Source of the DNA: Ignavibacteria bacterium
GTDB lineage: Bacteria; Bacteroidota; Ignavibacteria; Kapaibacteriales; UBA4661
DNA: 38,313 bases
Assembly (NCBI GenBank): GCA_013298375.1
Contig: JAAFHM010000003.1
Span: forward strand, 1-38,313
Direction: 5' to 3'
Shown: positions 28,883-36,906 of the stretch, one piece after another
Numbering within the stretch: position 1 is the stretch's first letter
Layout: every line of letters starts with the position of its first letter
The notes under the pieces: model-generated
Told to the model about the DNA's origin: nothing
Databases searched by the model: none
Seen by the model: only the letters and a program-made list of their open reading frames with translations
Position numbers and translations under genes: made by a program

Positions 28883-29404
28883 TTAGTCTCGTTGTAGTGG
28901 CAACGGCGGACAAAGACCTAAGTATGCCAGTTGCTCAACTTTTTGCCGCTTTATGCTTTTGTGCGTCTGGCGATGCCTCAGCAATTCCTTCTTTACCTTA
29001 TCTAATAGCGGCAGAAAGAGAAATACTAACGCTATAAAGTACGGGCTGACGGATAGCACCAGTGCGCTTCCGATACTACCAAGCCCAACACATTGAGCAA
29101 TGATTGAGCGCATTTTCTTTTTGTGTTGCTCGTCATTTTCTGCAAGCCGCTCCGCTTCTTCCGCGTTCAGATACTGCCGCACCATTACCTCATCTTCGCT
29201 GTCCATCTCTGGGATACCATCAAAGCGCGTGTCATTCTTGATGCGCGGCATCGGTACAGAGACTTCGATTGTTGGCAGCATACCAGATTGCAAGGATTTC
29301 ACTATGTTTAGGAATACTTCGACACCCATACTTTCCGGTGTTTCTTGTGGCGGCGGCGCTACAACATCCATCAGCATAGCCGGCGGGGGAATGATAAGAA
29401 GCAT
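28883..29404 (-). CDS. Membrane protein with C-terminal hydrophobic hairpin, 173 aa
   Basis: Start ATG at 29404 overlaps the previous stop (TGATG); the track start at 29461 is inside that gene. The N-terminus is hydrophobic and proline-rich (MLLIIPPPAMLMDVVAPPP). The middle is acidic and helical (MVRQYLNAEEAERLAENDEQ). Two adjacent membrane helices lie near 115-150 (GSIGSALVLSVSPYFIALVFL). A basic cytoplasmic tail follows. This may be a holin-like or exclusion protein, but its place between head genes is unusual for lysis. Confidence 0.55.
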   Translation of the reverse strand: MLLIIPPPAMLMDVVAPPPQETPESMGVEVFLNIVKSLQSGMLPTIEVSVPMPRIKNDTRFDGIPEMDSEDEVMVRQYLNAEEAERLAENDEQHKKKMRSIIAQCVGLGSIGSALVLSVSPYFIALVFLFLPLLDKVKKELLRHRQTHKSIKRQKVEQLAYLGLCPPLPLQRD

Positions 29405-29637
29405 CACATACCCAACACTTTCTTGATTTCTGCCAATTTCACCGCATCGGTGCATTGCCAAATCTTATTCACAAGTTTGCGCTTCTCTTTACGGAAAATA
29501 TCGTTTGCTTTGCTTATCTCACCCACCTTCTTTACCGGAAAGGTGCCTACCATGTCTGCCGCAAAAGTGCGGGGCTCTACGACGATAGGCACACCCCATA
29601 GACGGGGGTTTGCAGCGCAGTTATTTGTTTTGTTCAT
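29404..29637 (-). CDS. Hypothetical protein, 77 aa
   Basis: ATGA overlap with the upstream gene and TGATG overlap with the downstream one, so it is translated as part of a chain. The N-terminal half is nonpolar and compact (RLWGVPIVVEPRTFAADM); the C-terminal half is basic and helical (DIFRKEKRKLVNKIWQ). No recognised family. It belongs to the accessory cassette between portal and protease genes. Confidence 0.55.
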   Translation of the reverse strand: MNKTNNCAANPRLWGVPIVVEPRTFAADMVGTFPVKKVGEISKANDIFRKEKRKLVNKIWQCTDAVKLAEIKKVLGM

Positions 29638-29942
29638 GATTTTGCTTCAACCGTTATACCTAATGTTACGCCTACAATGACTACTTTTAACGCATAATAT
29701 TCGTTTTTAATTCCGTGATAGGATAACCCGAAAAGTGCAAACTCAGGGTAAAGCATCGACGAAGTATTATTTAATGCAAACAACGCGCAAGCCCAATAAG
29801 CAATGTCTATCCTTTTAATCCTCTCTATGCTAAAGCTATGGAAAACAAAAGACTTGTTTCCCTTAGCGGAGGGAGAGCAAAAGGCTATTTTCAAGCTAAT
29901 GGCAACGCAGTGTTGCAAGGTTTCAAAATCAAAAGACTTCAT
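29634..29942 (-). CDS. Putative membrane protein, 102 aa
   Basis: The track start at 30023 runs into the tRNA-like element. ATG at 29942 (MKSFDFETLQH) after AAAAGG is preferred. Two hydrophobic segments are visible: IAYWACALFALNNT near residue 50 and ALKVVIVGVTLGITV at the C-terminus. The gene ends overlapping the next start by four bases. Family unknown. The tRNA-like element directly upstream may separate it from the portal transcript by processing. Confidence 0.5.
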   Translation of the reverse strand: MKSFDFETLQHCVAISLKIAFCSPSAKGNKSFVFHSFSIERIKRIDIAYWACALFALNNTSSMLYPEFALFGLSYHGIKNEYYALKVVIVGVTLGITVEAKS

Positions 29943-29974
29943 TGTTTCAGTTACCTTTTCGTATTGTTTGTGAG

Positions 29975-30109
29975 TCAAAGAGGCAGGAATCGAACCTGCG
30001 AGTGCAACCACCACCAGCCACATTGGACACCCCGCATTCGCAGGGATAACGTTGGATTTGAACCGACAATGTGTAGCTGCAAGCCAACAACCATTTCGTT
30101 ACTCTTTGA
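29975..30109 (-). tRNA. Nested tRNA-like element, 135 nt
   Basis: An 8-bp outer stem TCAAAGAG/CTCTTTGA joins ends 135 nt apart. The 3' side continues as a perfect T arm (GCAGG-TTCGATT-CCTGC) set exactly as in a tRNA. Inside lies a second tRNA-like piece with a weak acceptor (GTAACG/CGTTAT) and a T-arm-like segment (GTCGG-TTCAAAT-CCAAC, one mismatch). A hairpin CCCTGC/GCGGGG with a GAAT loop follows. No complete canonical tRNA can be drawn. It may be one tRNA interrupted by another, or a processing signal. Confidence 0.4.
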
Positions 30110-30126
30110 GATTTATAATACCTGCT

Positions 30127-30510
30127 TCACCAACTCAGCGTCACAAGGCTAATGCCTTCACGCCATTGGTTTGTAAATTGATTGTCAAAATGCTCTAAAT
30201 ACTCTTCTTTGCAATAGCCTCGTAACAACCAAAGTTCATCTAAACTTGTAATGTAAAACCCGCCTGTCCATTCTTTGTAAAATTCAGTCTTTAATATTTT
30301 TCCTGCATATCCAGCGTTTTTCGCTTGAAAAAACTGCTCACCATCGTAGGAATAAATAAATTTTGCGTATGCTAAAGAAATTTTGGCGAAAGAGCCTTTA
30401 CCCTCATCAAACGCTTCTTCGTCCTCACACATTTCTTCCAAAGAGAAAACCTCATTGTTTTCTGCTTTGCGGTTGTTTGATGCGTGATAGTGCGATATGT
30501 CTAAACCCAT
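30127..30510 (-). CDS. Hypothetical protein, 127 aa
   Basis: The track ORF starts in the portal gene; ATG at 30510 follows AAGGA and is preferred (MGLDISHYHASNNRK). The opening GLDISHYHA and later aromatic-rich stretches (KFIYSYDGEQFFQAKNAGYAG; WTGGFYITSLDELW) resemble small phage proteins that begin with a D-I-S motif. I assign no function. It is first in the accessory cassette after the portal and is followed by the nested tRNA-like element. Confidence 0.6.
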   Translation of the reverse strand: MGLDISHYHASNNRKAENNEVFSLEEMCEDEEAFDEGKGSFAKISLAYAKFIYSYDGEQFFQAKNAGYAGKILKTEFYKEWTGGFYITSLDELWLLRGYCKEEYLEHFDNQFTNQWREGISLVTLSW

Positions 30511-30521
30511 AACTGCATTCC

Positions 30522-32606
30522 TTATTGTCTCACCGGAAAAATTACACATCGACAATTTATATCCTGCTCTGCCACGCCAAACCCGCCCGGATACTGTGCT
30601 TTCTTGCCATTCGGTGCGGTAAAAAAACCATCCTCATCAGCAATTTGCCCATCCATTTTGCGGTGGTCGTCTCTCACGTCGTCGTCACGCTCAGAGAGCC
30701 ACGACTTTTGAAATTCAAACTTGGCAAACGTTTCGTGCTGTGCTTTGCCGTTGGCGACCGTTGCCGTCGTCTTGGCTATCCGTACTGCTTTCCAAGCGTT
30801 CGCGCCCGAATACGGCTCAAAGGATTTGCTGAGTTTTGCGGTAATCTCATCGGCGCTGGCTGTTGCATTTGCTTCCAGCATTGTTTGCACATCCGCCTTA
30901 ACCGAACCCGCAACCGTCGTAATCTTTGCGCTTGATTCATTGACAACGCTTTCGATAATTTCATCAAAGTCTGATTTTACCGCATTCCAGTTTTCACCAA
31001 TTTCTTCACACGCAGCCTTTAGACTCTTGATAACAGAAGCCTTCACCGCTTTACCCGTTTGCTCTTCTAAAATATCCGCAATGACTTCAGCGTCCAGAAT
31101 TTCACCGACATCTTCCGGCACAGACAGGTTCGGATTTTCTTTCTGCCACGCTTTTAAGCGCTTTTCCACATCCTTGTTTGCTTTCTCGAATGCCTTTTTG
31201 ATAGCGACAAGCAGCGAATCTTCCTGCGCTTTGAGGTGTGCGTCTTGACGCTGCCAGTATTTTGTACGAATCGCTTCCTCATCTTCTTTGAACAAGAATT
31301 GCTGTACGCCCTGTGTGAGCAAACCCTTTATTCTTTGCCCCTTGCCAAGCATCGGCGCTGCGGGGGCTTCGATTTGAAATTTGAAGTTGTCCCCTTCGGG
31401 AACTTCAGGAAAACCAAGCGTGGTGCGGGTTTCATTCAGTTTAATCACGCCGCCCGTGTAGAGCGACAAAACACGTGCTTGCTTTTCGTTTTCCTTCTCC
31501 TGAAGCGCCATCACGCGGCTTGTGTCGAACTTTACGATAAGATTTTCGCCATCCTCGTATTCGCTCCGCATGGACTCTTGTATCTGCTCGGCAGCGCTGC
31601 GCCAAAGCGGAACAAGCGTATAATCCGTGAACACCTTCATTGCCTGACCGAAATTGCTGTACGTTGCCGAATCCAGCCCCACGCCCAAACCCGCTACGAT
31701 TGCCGGAACACCCAAGACCGCAGCAATGCGCGTTTCAGGGATTTTCATAAGTTGGTCTAGCTGCAATTCATTCAAACCCAGCGACAATCGTTGAACCGTC
31801 ATACCGCCCGCAAGCACGGCAGGAAGCCCAAAATTTTTGCCACCGAATTTCTTTTTTACCTCTTCCTTCATTTCAGCCATTTGCTTGTCGTTAATATTAA
31901 CATCTGCCGGAAGGCTAAATATCGTGCGCGGCATTGCGTCATTTTCGAGCAGTCCGGCAACATAGGCTTGTGCGGCGCTCTCTGAGCCAATCTCACGCCC
32001 CGCCATGACAATCGGAGAAAGCGCTTTCACGGGATTATCAAAATCTACACTCAGCCATTTCAAATGCACAATCTCACGCGGCATGAGTTCTTCGTACCGA
32101 GCGCCATTATTAAAACGATAGCCCTGCACCCGCTTTTTGGTTGTCGGCAGAAATGAAACGTTGCCATCATGGTACGGCACGAGTGCAATTACGCGCCCGT
32201 CCCTCGCCCGAATCTTGCGCCAGTAGCAGTTTCCGCCTGCTCCTTTGTAATACATAGTGTACATGAGTAATTCCGATTGACTCATCGGCTCGTCGTCCAC
32301 GTCTCCCCAGAGCAAAGGATTGTACGGCATTCGGAGCAGATTGGAAAGCGGGTGATCGTCCAGCACCTTGCCTGTGCGCTTATCCAAAACCAGCAATGGC
32401 GGCTCCGAAAACGTCCGCGCCAATACGCCCAAAGACGCAGCAACAGCGCTGTTAAATTGCGCTATGTGCGCGGCGGCTTGGAAGTTGTAGCTCGAAAAAA
32501 CTTTCGGCATAAAGCCAGAATCAATCAAATAGCTGAACAGCCCCTTGCGCCCGAAGTTCGGGGCAAGAGAACGGAATCCGTCTGATATTTTGGCGAGGAC
32601 GCTCAT
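30522..32606 (-). CDS. Portal protein fused to MuF-type head morphogenesis domain, 694 aa
   Basis: The start is ATG at 32606 (MSVLAKISDGFRSL), sharing one base with the previous stop; the track start is too long. Residues about 30-430 are an HK97-type portal: HPLSNLLRMPYNP, MYYKGAGGNCYWRKIR, VHLKWLSVDFDNPVKALSPI and LSLGLNELQLDQLMKIPE, ending in TRTTLGFPEVPEGD. A long helical linker follows. The last 90 residues carry the SPP1 gp7/Mu gpF pattern: SWLSERDDDVRDDHRKMDGQ, then PGGFGVAEQDINCRCVIFP. In many phages these are two genes. The fusion places the minor head protein at the portal vertex. Confidence 0.9.
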   Translation of the reverse strand: MSVLAKISDGFRSLAPNFGRKGLFSYLIDSGFMPKVFSSYNFQAAAHIAQFNSAVAASLGVLARTFSEPPLLVLDKRTGKVLDDHPLSNLLRMPYNPLLWGDVDDEPMSQSELLMYTMYYKGAGGNCYWRKIRARDGRVIALVPYHDGNVSFLPTTKKRVQGYRFNNGARYEELMPREIVHLKWLSVDFDNPVKALSPIVMAGREIGSESAAQAYVAGLLENDAMPRTIFSLPADVNINDKQMAEMKEEVKKKFGGKNFGLPAVLAGGMTVQRLSLGLNELQLDQLMKIPETRIAAVLGVPAIVAGLGVGLDSATYSNFGQAMKVFTDYTLVPLWRSAAEQIQESMRSEYEDGENLIVKFDTSRVMALQEKENEKQARVLSLYTGGVIKLNETRTTLGFPEVPEGDNFKFQIEAPAAPMLGKGQRIKGLLTQGVQQFLFKEDEEAIRTKYWQRQDAHLKAQEDSLLVAIKKAFEKANKDVEKRLKAWQKENPNLSVPEDVGEILDAEVIADILEEQTGKAVKASVIKSLKAACEEIGENWNAVKSDFDEIIESVVNESSAKITTVAGSVKADVQTMLEANATASADEITAKLSKSFEPYSGANAWKAVRIAKTTATVANGKAQHETFAKFEFQKSWLSERDDDVRDDHRKMDGQIADEDGFFTAPNGKKAQYPGGFGVAEQDINCRCVIFPVRQ

Positions 32607-32806
32607 TAGTTCAAGATAATTGGGACGATTTGCGCCATTCTCAAAGCTCTGTTTATTGCAAGCGTTCTTGATACAACAGCCGAAGTAATACACATATTTT
32701 TCATCAATTCAAGCATCGCTTCGGGCGTAGTCACTTGCATATCAATTTCGGCTATAAGAGTAAAACCTACTTCCTCAACTGTTGTCAGTGTTATTGTTTG
32801 CGTCAT
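32606..32806 (-). CDS. Hypothetical protein, 66 aa
   Basis: Starts overlapping the previous gene (ATGA) and ends sharing one base with the portal start. It opens with two beta strands (MTQTITLTTVEEVGFTLIAEI) and continues helical (AMLELMKNMCITSAVVSRTLA). No family. It is translationally coupled between terminase and portal, so it may be a small packaging or portal-assembly factor. Confidence 0.5.
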   Translation of the reverse strand: MTQTITLTTVEEVGFTLIAEIDMQVTTPEAMLELMKNMCITSAVVSRTLAINRALRMAQIVPIILN

Positions 32807-33249
32807 GCTGGTTGCGAGATCCGCAAAAATTCATAAAAAATGCCCTTGAACTCTACCGCATCAGTCTCTGCCTTAGGGTTTTTCGGTGCCGTAACATCTA
32901 GCCTCTTTAATTCTTCCGACATTCGACGAAAAGCTTTGTTAATCTCTCCTTCGTTGCAATGCTGAATAATGAACTTGGGTTCGCGACGATAATAGCGCCG
33001 CCAGCGCTTTAGTATATCGCCGATGCCTCCATGCAAAGAATAATATTCGCTGTCGTATGTCACACTAATAACACTATTACGTAAATCATATTCAAGGGCA
33101 AGTAAATTGCCGCGCAAAGCATCGTAAACAAAAACGATATGGTTCTTATCATTCTGAATATTTAACGCGGAAAGTAATCTATTACAGACTTCGTTCAGGT
33201 CCGGTTTGTTTACCGGCATATCATTTACAGGTATCATCATATCAATCAT
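32803..33249 (-). CDS. Hypothetical protein, 148 aa
   Basis: ATG at 33249 (MIDMMIPVNDMP) overlaps the large terminase stop by eight bases; the track start at 33309 lies inside that gene. The protein is mixed alpha/beta with IVFVYDALRGNLLALEYDLR, a YDSEYYSLHGG turn and a basic patch (KRWRRYYRREPKFI). No known family. Its place between terminase and portal suggests a small DNA-packaging accessory, but nothing specific is visible. Confidence 0.55.
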   Translation of the reverse strand: MIDMMIPVNDMPVNKPDLNEVCNRLLSALNIQNDKNHIVFVYDALRGNLLALEYDLRNSVISVTYDSEYYSLHGGIGDILKRWRRYYRREPKFIIQHCNEGEINKAFRRMSEELKRLDVTAPKNPKAETDAVEFKGIFYEFLRISQPA

Positions 33250-34465
33250 CAAAAGTAAAAATGCCAACTCGTTTCTTGTTTTGTGCTGCAAAGGCATACG
33301 CTGCAGCATCTATCATGTCGTCATGCGCTCCAACAGGGAACGCTAAAAGTTCATTTTCAAAGTCTTTACCGATGCGCTCGGTGTGGAACACAAGCCCTTG
33401 TTCGTAGCGGGTTTGGAGCGGCATAAACCGCGTCAATTTGTCCTTGTCCGGCGTAACGGCGCGTATCGGCAGCGCTGTTGTGCGTCGGAGTTCTTGAATG
33501 ACACTGGCTTGATACTGTACGTTCTCAATAGCAATTTCGCTCGGCTGCCACGTCTCCGACATTGCCGCGATAAATGCCAGTACGCCTTGAAACTCTGTCC
33601 GTATGCGCTTTGCATCTAGTATGTACACATTGCCATCGCCATCTCTGCCAACCACAACAGCCGCCGTGTAGTCCGATTTGGTCTTGGTGCTGATAGCCAA
33701 ATCCACGCCCATCGTAATTGTAAGCGCTGCCAAGTCTGGCGGATTGCCATAGCGAATATGCTCCGGCTTCACTGCCGTGCCTGTCTGCTCCACGAACTTC
33801 CCGAATATCTCTTGCTGCTGCACCGCTTCCGGCATATCCTCTCTCATATCGTCAATGTCAGCATGGCTGATAAATGGATTATCGTAGCTCGTGTATTGCA
33901 GTAAGCGGTACTGCCTGTTTTCTGTGTCCGCTTCCGCCCGCTTTGCAAGTGTAAAGAACGTGTGTTCGCCGTGTTTTGTCATTTTGCCTTTCGGCACCCC
34001 TGCCGCAATCAGGCGCGAATCGCTAAAGTCCAGCATCATCGGCTTCACGGCATTTTGAAACAAGTACGGGTCCGAAAGAATGATACCAGCCTCGTTCAAG
34101 AAAATATCCTTGTACCCGAACCCTTCCCAGTTTTCTGGTCTGTCCGCGCTGCGAAAATCACAAACGCTGCCCAGTAAACGAAGCTCTTTTTTTTGAATAT
34201 TCCAGTTCCACAAAGATTTTGGCAGCTTTTTCAGTATCGGCATGAAATACCGTGAGAAATACCTGTCAATGTTACTGTTAATCGTGTCGCCCCAGAGGAG
34301 CGGTGTCCTGCCGTAAAGCATATACTCGATGTACGCTTGCGCTGCCCCGATGGTCAAACCTAACCGCCGCCCTTTTGTGACGACGGTGTATTTAGCCCGC
34401 GCTTTCGAGAGAAATATTTCCTTCTGCGCGTCGGTATACTTCAGATTGAGTTCCAGAGATAACAT
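33242..34465 (-). CDS. Terminase large subunit, 407 aa
   Basis: The track uses a TTG at 34474; the ATG at 34465 (MLSLELNLKYTDAQ) is preferred. The ATPase domain has KGRRLGLT in the Walker A position, without the usual Lys before Thr, and Walker B-like KDIFLNEAGI. The C-terminal RNase H-like nuclease shows ITMGVDLAIS (Asp), PSEIAIENV (Glu) and VGAHDDMIDA (Asp). It packages DNA into proheads and cuts concatemers. The overlap with the small subunit is 74 bp. Confidence 0.92.
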   Translation of the reverse strand: MLSLELNLKYTDAQKEIFLSKARAKYTVVTKGRRLGLTIGAAQAYIEYMLYGRTPLLWGDTINSNIDRYFSRYFMPILKKLPKSLWNWNIQKKELRLLGSVCDFRSADRPENWEGFGYKDIFLNEAGIILSDPYLFQNAVKPMMLDFSDSRLIAAGVPKGKMTKHGEHTFFTLAKRAEADTENRQYRLLQYTSYDNPFISHADIDDMREDMPEAVQQQEIFGKFVEQTGTAVKPEHIRYGNPPDLAALTITMGVDLAISTKTKSDYTAAVVVGRDGDGNVYILDAKRIRTEFQGVLAFIAAMSETWQPSEIAIENVQYQASVIQELRRTTALPIRAVTPDKDKLTRFMPLQTRYEQGLVFHTERIGKDFENELLAFPVGAHDDMIDAAAYAFAAQNKKRVGIFTFDD

Positions 34466-35126
34466 CCCGTACAATGACTATTTGCGTTTCTTCCTTTTTC
34501 TCGTCCTTATCCTTTTTGCCGAATATTTCCGGCATAAGCGATTGCAAAACAAACTTCGTCATGCCTTCGGTTGCGAATACGCTTTGCTGGTCGGTGATTA
34601 CTTCTTTCAACGTCTGAACATCTTGTCCGTCCATATTTTTCACAACCGAATACCGCTTCCGTACTTTTTCCAGAGATGGCTTCTCTAGCATTTTAACCGT
34701 CGCAGCCAAAGCAGCCTCTTTCATTTTGCCGAGAATCTCAATCTCTGCTTCTTTCTTTGCCGCCAACTTTGCCGCATCAATCTCTTTCAGTTCAAAATTA
34801 TCAAATGCCCGTATCCGCTCATCCCATTCGTACTCCGTTTTCCACTTGCGGAAGCTGCTCGAAACCTTCGGCTTTTTTGCTTCTGTTTTTTTTTGCGCTT
34901 TTCTACCGCTTTTTTCCGCTTTTTTCCGCTTTTTTCCGCTTTTTTGTGATTCACGAGTTTCAGTATATCGCCTGAAAGCCTCATCAATACTACGCCCAGA
35001 GCCACAGTCACGATACGCTAAAAATCCAGCGTATGCAGCATCTTTTTCCCACGCCTGATGCTCCCAGATATTGCCTTCGTACTCACGCAGCACATTGGAA
35101 CTCCTCTGTTTTGAGAACCTCGCCAT
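34392..35126 (-). CDS. Terminase small subunit, 244 aa, with lysine-rich repeat insert
   Basis: The N-terminus WEKDAAYAGFLAYRDCGSGRSIDEAF followed by FRKWKTEYEWDERIRAFDNF matches the small-terminase/recruitment pattern (Y-x-a-F-x-x-YRD-x-G-x-x-RS, then W-s-x-x-[WY]-x-W-x-x-R). Between the two halves lies a lysine-rich stretch encoded by 10-bp tandem repeats. The C-terminal half is coiled coil. It binds packaging-site DNA and hands it to the large subunit. The start overlaps the methyltransferase end by 44 bp. Confidence 0.75.
   Translation of the reverse strand: MARFSKQRSSNVLREYEGNIWEHQAWEKDAAYAGFLAYRDCGSGRSIDEAFRRYTETRESQKSGKKRKKAEKSGRKAQKKTEAKKPKVSSSFRKWKTEYEWDERIRAFDNFELKEIDAAKLAAKKEAEIEILGKMKEAALAATVKMLEKPSLEKVRKRYSVVKNMDGQDVQTLKEVITDQQSVFATEGMTKFVLQSLMPEIFGKKDKDEKKEETQIVIVRDVISGTQSEVYRRAEGNISLESAG
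34906..34945. repeat. Four tandem 10-bp repeats within the small terminase gene
   Basis: CCGCTTTTTT occurs four times without change. On the coding strand this is AAAAAAGCGG. Ten is not a multiple of three, so gain or loss of one unit changes frame. Each unit also holds a run of six A that can slip. Confidence 0.85.
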
Positions 35127-36396
35127 TTCGCTTTATCGTGATTGGCGTATTTGTGGATTTCGAGTATGCGATAACGCGGCGAACAATCGCATCGCAAAAC
35201 GATACTTCTTGCTCTATCGTATTACAATAGCGTCCGTTCTGAAGAGATGCCAACAGCGTAGAGCCGCTTCCGGCAAACAAATCAAGAACAAGTTCACCAG
35301 ATTGAGAACTGTTCAGCAGCGCCCGTTGAATGAGCGCTATTGGTTTTTGTGTTGGATGAATATACGTGCTGTTGTGTTCGGTCGGGACATCCCAAACATT
35401 CGTTTCATTATTTGCTCCGAACCAGCGCTTGGTCGTCGTCGGCATACCTTTGCCGCCAACGATGCACGGTTCGTACTGTCTGTGGTAGTGCGCCCACGAC
35501 ATTGTGAATGTTTGCTTTACCCAAATAAGTGGAATAGCATCGTAATGAACATCGCTATTCTTGAACGCTGCCGTCACCATGTCGTAGTATTTCGCTGCGT
35601 ACCACACGTAATAATGCGCGTCATCAATAAGGCTCGCCTTTGCATTGCGCAAAATCGCATTGAGGAATGTTGCATAATCATCATCGGGCATTTCATCTTT
35701 CCAATCTGAGCAGTACACGTCTGTCCAGTCTTTCGCATCCTTGCCGCGCCCTTTGGTATTGAACTCCGCATACGAAATGTTATAAGGCGGGTCGGTAAAG
35801 AGTAGCGCTGCTTTTTTGCCGCCCATAAGCAGCGCTACATCGGCGGCATTTGTTGAGTCACCGCACAAAAGGCGGCTCGTCATACCGTTACACTCAAACT
35901 CGTAGAGGTCGCCTTTTTTCGTGATAGCTTCTGCTTTTATCTCTGACAAAGGCGTTTCAACTGACTCTGGAACAGTCTCGTTTTTACTCCCTGCCGACAA
36001 AGCGGTAAACTCCGCATCATCCCAAAAGCCCGACAAATCAATCTCTTTGCCCAATTCTTCCAACATCTCCGTATCCCACTCCGCTAATTCCGCCGAGCGG
36101 TTATCATACAGCGACAATTTCCGCTTCTGCTCAGGCGTAAGATTCGTGCGTTTCACCGCAATAATCTCATCGCCGTTTGCTTCAACGATGCGCACATTCG
36201 TAATGCCAGCCTTCTCCGCAGCCTGCACGGTACCGTTTCCTGCTAGGATGGTATTATCCTCGTCAATGACGATAGACCGCGCCGCACCTACATCGGCAAG
36301 CGACGTGGCAATCATGTCAAGATTCCGCTCGTTATGCTTTCGGGCATTGCGCGGGCCTTGCGTGAGGTCTGCGATATGGAGAGTATTCTTAGCCAT
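35083..36396 (-). CDS. ParB-like domain fused to N6/N4 DNA methyltransferase, 437 aa
   Basis: ATG at 36396 overlaps the previous stop by eight bases; the track start lies inside that gene. Residues 1-100 are a ParB/sulfiredoxin-like domain (NARKHNERNLDMIATSLADVG, ILAGNGTVQAA, VKRTNLTPEQKRKLSLYDNR). The methyltransferase has catalytic DPPY at 202-205 before the SAM motif FAGSG at 373-377, which is the beta-class order. HPTQKPIALIQRAL precedes the SAM motif. Phage proteins of this layout methylate adenine or N4-cytosine and can protect packaged DNA from restriction. Confidence 0.9.
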   Translation of the reverse strand: MAKNTLHIADLTQGPRNARKHNERNLDMIATSLADVGAARSIVIDEDNTILAGNGTVQAAEKAGITNVRIVEANGDEIIAVKRTNLTPEQKRKLSLYDNRSAELAEWDTEMLEELGKEIDLSGFWDDAEFTALSAGSKNETVPESVETPLSEIKAEAITKKGDLYEFECNGMTSRLLCGDSTNAADVALLMGGKKAALLFTDPPYNISYAEFNTKGRGKDAKDWTDVYCSDWKDEMPDDDYATFLNAILRNAKASLIDDAHYYVWYAAKYYDMVTAAFKNSDVHYDAIPLIWVKQTFTMSWAHYHRQYEPCIVGGKGMPTTTKRWFGANNETNVWDVPTEHNSTYIHPTQKPIALIQRALLNSSQSGELVLDLFAGSGSTLLASLQNGRYCNTIEQEVSFCDAIVRRVIAYSKSTNTPITIKRNGEVLKTEEFQCAA

Positions 36397-36892
36397 TCTT
36401 CTTCCCGCCCTCTTTAGCGACGGTTTTCTCCACATCCGCAGCCACATTCGCCACCATTTTTTCAAACTCCGCCTTGGCTTTCGCCTCTTCCGCAATCGCA
36501 TCGTCAATCATCGCCTGCATATCCTCTATGCGTCCGGCAAATTCCTCCTCGCGGGTGGCGGCTTTTTTCTCCCAATCCTCGGCTTGCTTGCGGAGCGATT
36601 CGGCGGTGTTCCGCATGGCGATTGTGCCTTGTATGCCTTGCTGGTCGTTGCCTTTTTCGACAAATGTTTTTAGTTCTTGCAATGCTTCGCTAAGTTTTTG
36701 CGAGGTTACGCTTGGGAGAACATGAATCACGACCTCTTGGGTATAGTTGTCGCAATAATCCTGCTCAATATTGAGCAGCACGTTCCCGAACGAGTCTATC
36801 GTAGAATGTATGCGGGTTTTACCCGCTTTTCGTGCAGCGCGGTAGGCTTCAATCATGCCGACCATGCGGCGTTGGAGTTGTGTTTGTGTCAT
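36389..36892 (-). CDS. Hypothetical coiled-coil protein, 167 aa
   Basis: The N-terminus (MTQTQLQRRMVGMIEAYRAAR) is helical and basic; a middle strand region carries EQDYCDNYTQEVVIHVLP; the last 80 residues are a strong coiled coil (MRNTAESLRKQAEDWEKKA, AEEAKAKAEFEKMVANVA) with a basic end. No known family. It is coupled to the methyltransferase and lies at the head of the packaging genes, so it may be a DNA-binding packaging or regulatory protein. Confidence 0.55.
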   Translation of the reverse strand: MTQTQLQRRMVGMIEAYRAARKAGKTRIHSTIDSFGNVLLNIEQDYCDNYTQEVVIHVLPSVTSQKLSEALQELKTFVEKGNDQQGIQGTIAMRNTAESLRKQAEDWEKKAATREEEFAGRIEDMQAMIDDAIAEEAKAKAEFEKMVANVAADVEKTVAKEGGKKNG

Positions 36893-36906
36893 GGCTGTTG
36901 TTGAAA

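Noticed and set aside
28883-29404. Firm holin call
   Set aside because: Two adjacent membrane helices fit, but the long acidic N-terminal part and the location between head genes do not; left as a membrane protein.
30721-31760. Plus-strand ORFs of 174-175 aa opposite the portal gene
   Set aside because: Antisense of a well-supported portal-MuF gene; no recognisable protein features.
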